The notes below the pieces were generated by a model, which was not told the DNA's origin, did not search any database, and was given only the letters and a program-made list of their open reading frames with translations. The position numbers were made by a program, and so were the translations under genes. A stretch of 64,000 nt of DNA from Heliopora coerulea (Eukaryota; Cnidaria; Anthozoa; Scleralcyonacea; Helioporidae), in assembly GCA_030142905.1 (NCBI GenBank), contig JASJOG010000215.1, forward strand, positions 186,001 to 250,000, in the 5' to 3' direction. Shown here piece by piece: positions 55,751 to 64,000 of this stretch (its first letter is position 1; the number at the start of each line of letters is the position of its first letter).

Positions 55751-56116
55751 TTAACCACGAATTACCCATTCAGGGGCTTCCGCAGGGGGTTGGAGTGTAG
55801 ATGGTTCACCAATTCTACGTTCGAGGAGCATTGTGTGGCTTTGGTCCGACAGCCGACGTTTAGTCTTTCGGTCCAAACCTTCCATATATCCATTTGCCAT
55901 TTCACTTCTCCAAGGCAATGGTCTTTTTATAAGAATTTTTCTCCTGGTAATTTGCGTTGCAACTTCTTCATCTGACCTGCTTTGATTTTGCGGCCGATCG
56001 TTTACACCATTGTCAGACATGGATTCTTCTGACGACACAATGTCCGCAGTTGGAATACTTTTCATCTTTGTTCTTTCCATATCTGTTAGTGAGGTTGACT
56101 GCCGATTAGCTTTCAA
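55751..56116 (-). CDS. small charged ORF, probably transposon-associated
   Basis: 121 codons starting MKANRQSTSLTDMERTKMKS. The C-terminal part, KRPLPWRSEMANGYMEGLDR then LLERRIGEPSTLQPPAEAP and EWVIRG, has a PLPWRS ... LDRK ... R-x-G-x-P-S ... P-x-W order that I recall from multi-copy cnidarian small proteins near DNA transposons. A TAG acceptor lies just upstream (about 56130), so the true gene may be spliced. No named domain. Confidence 0.45.
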   Translation of the reverse strand: MKANRQSTSLTDMERTKMKSIPTADIVSSEESMSDNGVNDRPQNQSRSDEEVATQITRRKILIKRPLPWRSEMANGYMEGLDRKTKRRLSDQSHTMLLERRIGEPSTLQPPAEAPEWVIRG

Positions 56117-56198
56117 TCACGACTTCAAAAGCTAAAAAGTAGAAAAAATTATCAGCCTATATTTATTTAGATCTAAGGAGTAAACATATGAAACCAGC

Positions 56199-56369
56199 AC
56201 TTCACAATTAACCTACAATGCCGAAGTCAACTAGAAAAAGTTGAGTCGAGCGGGATTTGCACTCGCGCCTTTGGGATACCGGTCCGCCATTCGACCGAAG
56301 GTGAGAGTTCAAATCCCGCTTGGGTCAACTTTTCTATTTGACTTCGGCAGTATAGATTAATTGTGAAGT
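56199..56369. repeat. foldback with tRNA-like arms
   Basis: Arms of about 65 bp (56199-56264 and 56306-56369) are imperfect reverse complements. Each arm carries a tRNA-like T-arm text (GAGTTCAAATCCCGC on the right; its variant GAGTGCAAATCCCGC on the minus strand of the left). The outer arms are CCGAAGTCAA and TTGACTTCGG. Confidence 0.75.
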
Positions 56370-56484
56370 TTTTGTTTTCATAATATACCCTGAGGATGTT
56401 TTTGAGTGAACATATGTATAGTTATCCCTCTCTACGTTTGAGGCTATATCTGCGTCTCGAAGTGACAATATCAACTCCGTTACA

Positions 56485-57933
56485 GTGCTTCCGACTATAA
56501 ATTTGCTTGAAGCGCAACGGCAGGACGAATGTATTTCACAGATTATTCAATTGAAACTCCAAAAGAAACCTAGACCCAATATCACAGAGTGGGCAGATAA
56601 TCCAGTTCTCAAAAATTTTTGGTATAATTACGATCGATTGTTTATATACAATGGCTTACTAGTACGTTCTCGCCACAAACAATACGCCTACCATGATCAT
56701 GCGATTGTTATTGCGCAATCTTTAGTGCCTCAAATACTTGATGGTATGTATGACAATCCATCATGTGTTCATCTCGGCTTTGCCAAAACAGAAGAGCGAA
56801 TTCGCGAGAGGTTTGACTGGCCAAATCTGTGCAATTTCACATCCAACACTGTATATCTTGCCAGCGCCGTAAGTCGCCACTCACTCTGAATAAGGTCCCA
56901 TGAAGACGATTGATGTGGGTGAGCCCTTCACTTTTTGGGTGTTAGAATATATGGGACCTGTTCCAGAGACTGCGCGAGGAAACAAGTATATATACTTGTT
57001 GTCATGGACCACTTTACCAAGTGGTGTGAGGCGTTCCCCACGAAAGACCAAAAAGCTTCTACGGTTGCTGACTGCTTAATATCCAAAGTCTTTTCACGTT
57101 TTGGGCCCCCACTTGTACTCCATTCGGATCAAAGGTCGAACTTTGAAAGTACGTTGATGCACGAGATTTGTAATATCATGGGCATCACTAAAACACGCAT
57201 GACAGCATATCACCCCCGCTGTGATGGCCAAGTTGAGCCGCAAAATCGCACGTTACAAGGTATGCTTGGCAATTATGTGTCCAATAGAGCAGATGATTGG
57301 GATTTATTGTTTGATCCCGTTGTTTTCACATACAATACCAGCAAACACGACTCTACTGGATTTTCCCCATACGAATTAGTTTTTGGGAAAATTCCTCGCA
57401 TGCCTCAAGAGCTAGAATTCGGGGTAACAGTTACCAATCCTGCTACACAAACAGAGTTTGCACAGCGTGTTCAAACGACCCTACAGAATGGAAGGCAGAT
57501 AGCAAAAGAGAATTTAGACAAAGCGAGGTCAGTCAGGCGTCTCACTCATGATAATGACAAATGGAAACCACATGTAGTAGGTCAGACAGTTTGGGTAAAG
57601 CGTCCAAAGACAGGAAAATTTGGTAGGAAGTGGATAGGACCGTACAAGGTAGTAAACAGGCTGGGAGTAACTTATCGTGTACGGTCGAATGATGGAAAAG
57701 TAAAGGTAGTTCATCACGACAACCTTAAGTTAGGCTATATACCATTGGACAACGGGCGAGTTGTCTCCCCAGGACGTGAGTCCGGTGATTTCACAGTTGT
57801 ACACAGCTTGCCTCAACACCCAGTCCTACCACCCCCTCCCCATCGGCTTAGAGGTGAACACCCCATAGGACAACGTTATGACCTTCGGCCGAATATACGT
57901 CCTCCTGTGCGTTATCCTTACGACACTTCTTAG
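56485..57933 (+). pseudogene. Ty3/gypsy integrase, nearly complete, frameshifted
   Basis: The N-terminal part (56485-56889) has the zinc-binding HHCC region: CVHLGFAKTEERIRERFDWP. Frames then shift around 56840-56990, including an apparent TA expansion near 56990, before a long open frame to 57933. The catalytic core shows VVMDHFTKWCEAF, LHSDQRSNFE and DGQVEPQNRTL; I count 35 residues between the second Asp and the Glu (DD35E). The C-terminal part has a GPY/F-like module (GRKWIGPYKVVNRLGVTYRV) and a proline-rich tail. It would integrate the element's cDNA. Confidence 0.9.
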
Positions 57934-58022
57934 TTATGTAAATATAGCAATTTGCATCTGCACAATTTTGTATAATAGATTAATACGTGTTTTCGGGGAC
58001 GAAAACTTAAGTGGGGGAAGAG

Positions 58023-58222
58023 TGTAACAATGTTGTAATTGACGTAATGGGGTTGATAGATAATGACCTGCACACACATTGTTGTAATCGGAGTGAATAG
58101 TTATGTTGACAGATATTGACCAGTAAGAGAGATATAAGGGTACGCACGAATGATAATAAAACAGACTTAGACTAGATCTCAAGGTGTTCATGTGGGTTTT
58201 GCTCTAAGTTCGGCCCGTTACA
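58023..58222 (+). repeat. 3' LTR of the gypsy element
   Basis: A 200-bp segment beginning TGTAACAATG and ending GGCCCGTTACA; TGTAAC and GTTACA form the inverted ends. It has an AATAAAA-like signal in the second half. It directly follows the polypurine tract. No second LTR copy is available for comparison. Confidence 0.75.
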
Positions 58223-59948
58223 ATAGCCGCAAGAAACAGAAAGTTACTGTTCAACTTCACGGGAGTTTCTTGTCCTTGAATAAATTTCATTCTTTTCCAC
58301 TTTATAAAGATTATTGACATCAAAACAAAATTCTAGTGGAAAATCTCATTTTTTAGATAATAAGGGCAGTTTCGAACCATAACTTGTTCCATCAGTTCAG
58401 CTGCTTATTACTCTCGAACAATCAATTATTGTAGTGGACAACAAATCAAGTTCACTGACCCTTCTTAAAGTTAAAAATACACTCCTTCTCCTTCGAGGCT
58501 TCGACCTTATGTGAACGAACGACTTATTGACCTTGAAACTTACCGCCATCCTCATGGGCGGGGCAAAAAATTGCTTTTCATCAGCTCTTCTCTGAAGGGG
58601 ATTTCCCATCAATCGCTGCACCTAATCAGTTCACTACCCAATTTGAAGGGCTGAAGATAAAGTATTCTCCCCCGTTACGATACTTTTGTGCATTATCCAA
58701 ACTAAGGAAAAGTGGAATTTCCGGATTTTATGCTAGCTGTACGTTGACTAGAAGTTAGTTAGACACTAACCAATTGAAGTCATTTGTACAAAGTCCACGT
58801 AGTATATTCGTATCATAAAACTTGGTACCCCTCAATGATTAGTTGAGTCCTGGCCTCTGAACTGGTTGGGAGTAGCATGATCGCCAGGAAATTTTTGGAT
58901 TTCTGAACCACTGAAACGCTATTTTCTGCATTTTGAGCGCAGTTTTAACAAAAAATATAAATATCGAAAACAGCAATTTTAACGATGGGCGCAGAACGTC
59001 TCCGCGGTATCCTCGTGAAGTATCGATTGAAAATCGTAATCTTCATCAGTGAGTTCCGCTGGCCAACTTCAGCCCAAGTAATTACAAATGTTTACTTTAT
59101 AGCTGATTTTTTTTGGTCCAACCTGATCAAATATAATTTGGCGTAGATATTAGGGGGAGGGGTGCCTTCACAGTCGCACGCTTCCTATGTCTATGCAGTG
59201 AACACAACTATTTATTCTTTGACCCGTTCACCCCTGAACGTTTCAAAAGATATAATAAATAATTCAATTATTTCTCCTCCTAGGGGACGCGGCAGAGGTG
59301 CTATTGAGGTGACAGGTTCTCTGTTAGGGATGTTAAACTCCTCTCCCATGTGGAAAATACTAATAATTTCTCGAGTAAAATATTCCAAAAAGATCTCACT
59401 TTAGTTGTGTGCAGAGAGATTGTTCACAAAAATCTATAGCCAGAATACCCAAAATTGTTTTCCAATTATCTTAAGTTTTCCAAAATTTCCACTGGACTAC
59501 TTACTTAGTTTAACACCCTGTCGGGAACTTTAGCCCTTACGGTAGGGAATCTCAGTCGCCACCTTAGAATTATCCGGGGTTTCACACAACGGACAAGCAG
59601 GTGTTTTAACAGTACGTTTTATTAAGGTATGACAAAGGGTAGTCGTGGATATTAGTCTCGTGATGATTAAGGCCTAGAAAAAAGCTTTGAAAAGAACCAA
59701 ACGAATCTAGAGAAGACATTTACAAAAAATTTAGTAATTAACGTTATGTTACTATGTAGGTAACATGACTGTTATAGAATGAAGTCTAAGTCAACCGTAG
59801 AATCTCAAAGGTAATGGCCCCCGATACTTTCCGATTTAGAGGTCATTTAAGGCTGCTACTTTCGGGGAAGGGTTATTATTGCTTGATGACTGATATGCGG
59901 AAAAACGCAATTACGTAAGTTAATGCATTTATCACCCAAAAACGTGTA
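58223..59948. other. no gene seen
   Basis: No supported coding feature; short frames at 58397-58621 and 59162-59404 lack signatures. Confidence 0.4.
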
Positions 59949-59956
59949 GTTTGATT

Positions 59957-62900
59957 CAGTGGCGTAACCAGGATTTTCTGTCAACGGGGGCCACAAAAAA
60001 CCTAGAGGGGGCCGATCTTAAGCGAGGTATATTATGCATTGTCGATCCTGTTAAGGAAGAATCCAAGTAGAGGCTGGCAGAGTGCACCTAAAAATGCACT
60101 GGTTTCATATACATTTAATTCGTAATCATCAATCAGTGATTGAATATATTTATATACCATATAAATTTGTGATAATCTAAATACTTTAATCGTAGCTGGA
60201 ACAAAACACAAGTGTAAACGACAAACAAGTGTCAAGCATCAAACCATTATAATGTTACAACTAATCTTCTAGGTTTTGCATTCCATTTCACCAGAAACTG
60301 TTCAAAAGTAATTGCTCTGGTGATGGTGTTCTCAGAATACAATAGAGTTAAACTTGTTTCCAGGTAGGGTGTCATGCTACGTCGATGACAAGTGTCAATT
60401 CTATTCAGTGCAGAAAAGACACATTCTACCACAGAGCTGGAGTACCCAGCAGTTACAGCAATCAAATAAAGTTACTGTAAGATATCAGCACCAGTTAATG
60501 TTAACACAAATTGTGTTAACTGTGTCATCTTGCTCTCTTTCTTTTCTTCTTTTGTCATCCTTCCCTTTGCTTCATTTTCTGCTTTCTTCTTCTGGAATTC
60601 AGCTTCTGCCAATCTATCCTGTGTGTTGCTAAAATCCATTATAACACTGCGAAACACGGCACACTCACTTTTTAGTTGATCAAAAGAGAGCTCGTCGACT
60701 CTCCGACTGACCACTGGAATAGTTTTGGCATAGTCTAAAAGTGGTTTAAGCTCTTCTGCATCGAGGAAAAGGATGTTAGATGGTTTTAACGTTTGAAACG
60801 ATGTCCACAGCTGTCTATTTACATCATTAAATCGGTTGTCAAACTCAACATTGAGATTATTGATTACTTCAACTGCCAAGGCATGTAACTCCTCTAGGTT
60901 ATTCTCATCTCGACAACATGGAAGCTTCTCTGTCACAACAGAATCCTGGAACTTTTCGGGAATTGTTCTTTTCCTTTTAGAAGGTTGCGGGTGAATTTCG
61001 TCATCTGAAGCAGTACCTCTTTCTGGGTAAATGATATATGTGATATGAGTCAGCGTGTACTTGTCAATCAGGTTATTTAGCTGTTTCCTTACAGACTCCA
61101 ATACACTAAAAGCAGTTGCTATGTCACAATCTGACTTCTGGAACGTTTTGTTGAGAATATTCAACAAGGATAAGACATCCATCATGAATGTTATAACGAA
61201 AATGTTGACAGGCTGGTCTAGGGATGAGAAATAGCCTCTAGCCTTGGCACGCTTGTCTGGATCCACTAATGTTGAAGTACTGCATTTCTTCAAACTTGTA
61301 CGTATATCATCAAGACATTTAGAAATAACTTTGAGACTTGAGAAATGTCCATCCCATATAGTAGTAATTAACTTTTTCAATGTTGTTCCTTCGTAAAACT
61401 TATTGATCTGTGGGATCTTAAAAATTACACAACTCCTGATTTAACTGAAAGAAATCACCCAGTTGTAAAATGGTAGACAAAGTATCTTTAAACACCAAGG
61501 CAAGGCGATGGTTGAGGCAGGGAATATATGAGATATAACGACAACAATCTTCCTTGATCAACTGCTGCAACCCACCTGCCAGAAATTGGAGCACAAGTTA
61601 CGAAATTATTTGAGTCCTACAATAAGCAGTTGACTGGGTTTTCAAGTTTGAGGGCCCAGTCAAGTCTAAATTGTATTATTGAGTAACCACCCTTTCCCTA
61701 TATAACATAAGTGTACTTTTTATAAATTTGGTTTCTTTGGAAGATCATTTACTTAGAAGCTTAAATTATTTAAAGTTTTGTACATGCCTAAGCTTCATTT
61801 TGGTTCATTGCTTAGCCACAGAATATTGCAATGATTTTTTTCCGAGAAGAGAAATCACGTAACATGTTTTGAATGCTTTTCTAAAAATAAAACATAATCA
61901 ACTCGACACTAACCCTTTTCACCTGACATGACACTAGCACTGTCGAATGTATTAGACACCAACCCATCTGCCAAGGATATACCATGCTTATCAGCAAGAG
62001 TTGTTTCAGTAATATTCATAAGACCCTCGGCAGACCTATTATCAGTAAGTTTGACATCTACCACGTGCTCTACAACTCCACCTTTGCATTTGTTCCAATA
62101 TCTCAGCGAAATACCTTCCAATTCCCTTAAAGATTTTAACAAGAAAATAAACAGTACATCAATACCAGTATGATCAATCTATACAATTATAACACATCTT
62201 GTATATGCTTTTGTAAAGCATTCAAGTAAACATCTAAATACCTGTAATGGCTGTTGGAAGTTCCAACCATCATGAGGGTAAACAATTCAGCTTCCTTGCG
62301 TTCATTTGCCACCGTTTCCCGTACAATCTCAGCAAGAGTTTCTAGTTTCTACAACTTCGTTTTGAATTGCTGGAGATGTATAATTCGCATTCTTTGGGAG
62401 CTGTCTTGCTATATCTTGCAAACCAGGATCGTGGATGAAAAGAAGATCAGAGAATGTGTTTAAATTCAATCCTCCTGATGTTGTCTCATCAAAGTCTGTA
62501 TTCTCCTCATGTCCACGAAAGGGCAGGCCATTAGCAACTAGATACTTCGTGGTGTTGAATACAGTTTTTAGCCATATTTTATGCTCTGGTCGTACTTGGA
62601 TGAGATTGTGAACAGTTTGACCACGCTTCTCTCGGTACTCTTTCTCCTTCCAAGTCGCCATTGCTCGTTTATGGACTTCTGATTGCTCATGTTTCTTGAA
62701 TCCTTTTCCACTCTCCATCGCTATTTTCCAGTTTGAGAATCCAGTTTCGATGAACGTTTTTTTCTTTAGTAGAGTCTTTCGGGAACATTTTACATACATA
62801 ACAAAAACATGCGTCAACATTTTCAAAATACTCCAGCCAGGGAAAAACGCTATACCATGCGCTTTGGAAAGATCTTTCTCGGTTTCCTTGTTTCTTCTTT

Positions 62901-63368
62901 GGGTATTGCTGAAGTAAAGGCTTTGATTGCGGTCGAGAGAATTGAGACTGGTGTGACCTTGCTGTAGAAAATTGGGACAACATATCCAACCACAAATTAA
63001 GTAAAATATACCAAGCAAGGATTTTGAATTCGAGGTTTTATTTTGTCACATGTCATGTAAACGAACTTCCGAATGTATTACTGAGCCCGCGTTCAAGTAT
63101 ACCACAGAAAAAGACACAGTGCAAGTACTTAGTGTAACCCTCATTAAAATACATTCAAATATATTGGCAATGCCAAATATGCCATCCAGCATACAAATTA
63201 TCGCTCAATCACCCAAAAGTTCTCTTTCATCTTCGGCAGATGACAAAAAGCATAATAAACACTTACGCTATTTTTTAAAGTTTTTTAGTCAAAGCAAATT
63301 TTCTCAGGTGGGCAAAATTTTGTCAGGAGGGGCCAGGCCCCCCGGTCCCCCTTCTGGCTACGTCTCTG
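59957..63368 (-). mobile_element. full-length hAT with TTF-type zinc finger
   Basis: Perfect 8-bp target duplication GTTTGATT at 59949-59956 and 63369-63376. TIRs are CAGTGGCGTAACCAGG on the left and, inward from the right, CAGAGACGTAGCCAGA, followed by G-rich subterminal DNA. One minus-strand transposase gene occupies the interior. Confidence 0.95.
60247..63018 (-). pseudogene. hAT transposase with TTF zinc finger and DUF4371-like region, broken
   Basis: N-terminus: LLQQYPKKKQGNRERSFQSA, then WYSVFPWLEYFENVDACFCY (TTF-type zinc finger, with CFCYVC) and GFKKHEQSEVHKRAMATWKE. Middle: LPFRGHEEN and GGLNLNTFSDLL (DUF4371-like), LADGLVSNTFDSASVMSGEKG, CLNHRLALVF, then the long frame 60472-61380. 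C-terminal dimerisation region: AGYSSSVVECVFSALNRIDT then HRRSMTPYLETSL. Lesions include a slip near 62760 in an A-run, a frame change near 62340, a frame change near 61385 and a change at 60470. Introns are possible around 61600-61900 and 62140-62260. Inactive. Confidence 0.9.
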
Positions 63369-63376
63369 GTTTGATT

Positions 63377-64000
63377 CCAAACTGATTTGTTTTGCATGAT
63401 ATTAGTTTCATTTTCAATTGAATGATTTTTAAAAATGCAAATTATTGAAGGAGAGCTTTCCAAAAATATTTATAGTTTTTATCTTAACTGGAATCCTTCT
63501 TCAAGAAAGTTTAGCCGTTACATCTTTTTAGTTACAGCCAGAAATTACTGCCGTTCGTTAATGAGCACTTACTGAATATTTAAGTTTTATTGTCTTATTT
63601 GATCTTGCCTTCAACGCAGCAAGATAACCAATAGTCCGGTACTTTCGCGGTGGAAAGCTACTTTGGCCGGGGACTGCTACATTTGGCAAATCTTAGAGGT
63701 ATGGCAAATCAATTGTTACTTTTGAAAGGAGGGGCAGGGAGACCTTTACTCTCGGAATTCTATGGTATTCGAATAATAGATGTGACAGAAGGTTAAAGAC
63801 GTGGAAATTCAAATTAGACGTGAATAAGAAATCATAGACACAACAGGACAGAAAAAAGATAAACAAAGACAAAAATAAAATATTAACTAACGACCTGAAT
63901 CAGAACTGCCATCTTGTAATTAAGTTGTTAATGGTCAAGTATTTGCAGGGACCGTGGAACTGAGGGGCAGGGGGATGTAAATGAATCCCCCCTCCACATT
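63377..64000. other. no gene seen
   Basis: AT-rich flank of the hAT; no supported feature. The final 60 bp is G/C-run-rich and may begin another element. Confidence 0.4.

Larger units (their letters stand above)
56430..58222 (+). mobile_element. Ty3/gypsy retrotransposon, 5'-truncated
   Basis: Only the integrase end of pol, a polypurine tract (GTGGGGGAAGAG just before 58023) and the 3' LTR remain. No gag, protease, RT or 5' LTR is present in the window. Confidence 0.88.

Noticed and set aside
56230..56330. tRNA gene
   Set aside because: Only T-arm-like halves in opposed orientation are present; no acceptor stem, D-arm and anticodon arm form one cloverleaf.
63050..63385. 111-codon plus-strand frame
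   Set aside because: Runs across the right TIR of the hAT; no protein signature.
1..64000. CRISPR array, bacterial operon or phage
   Set aside because: Introns, eukaryotic transposon families and low coding density rule out a prokaryotic window; the tandem repeats lack the spacer structure of CRISPR.

Overview
The window is AT-rich invertebrate metazoan DNA, most likely from an anthozoan cnidarian (inference). Evidence for this is spliceosomal introns, THAP, P2X7-ballast and ZU5 sequences, a Penelope-like element with GIY-YIG endonuclease, many TA/ATGT microsatellites, and abundant degenerate LINE, hAT, Tc1/pogo and gypsy copies. No complete conserved host gene is visible. Host coding signal is limited to scattered exons and broken genes: a small secreted protein at 23.5 kb, possible minus-strand exons at 29.4-36.5 kb including a tankyrase-like SAM exon, GPCR remnants at 42-43 kb and 45.5 kb, and ZU5-like segments at 52.4-53.2 kb.

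Region 0.86-17.45 kb is a nested transposon stack built in one array of a ~208-bp tandem repeat. A Penelope-like element (1208-11081, 12-bp target duplication) interrupts the array. A 7.4-kb DNA transposon with ~210-bp terminal inverted repeats (1940-9301, element A) lies inside it. Element A carries two convergent genes: a THAP-DDE transposase on the plus strand and a P2X7-ballast-like protein on the minus strand. A hAT element (7547-8756, 8-bp target duplication) sits within the ballast gene. The array is also split by a LINE (about 11173-12637) and by a second LINE fragment that itself contains a pogo/Tigger element (13762-16360). The pogo element has a broken transposase but an intact divergently transcribed gene for a HIRAN-like protein.

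Region 17.8-36.5 kb holds a Tc1/mariner element in a microsatellite, a broken beta-propeller-like gene, a Penelope-like 3' end, a diverged segmental duplication (22.9 and 27.1 kb), a LINE 3' end, hairpins, and a short dispersed repeat found in five places. Region 36.5-49.6 kb holds a LINE whose coding end is split by a hAT-type MITE containing a ~134-bp near-perfect palindrome, plus GPCR remnants and small tandem repeats.

Region 49.7-52.3 kb is element B, a relative of element A that has lost its catalytic core and most of the ballast gene but kept both 5' ends; it abuts ZU5-like coding sequence. Region 56.2-58.2 kb has a tRNA-like foldback and a 5'-truncated Ty3/gypsy integrase with its 3' LTR. 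Region 59957-63368 is a full-length but mutated TTF-zinc-finger hAT flanked by a perfect 8-bp target duplication.

The two most interesting things are the two-gene transposon family (elements A and B, with shared TIRs and CRE-like sites at both ends) and the pogo element carrying the HIRAN-like gene.
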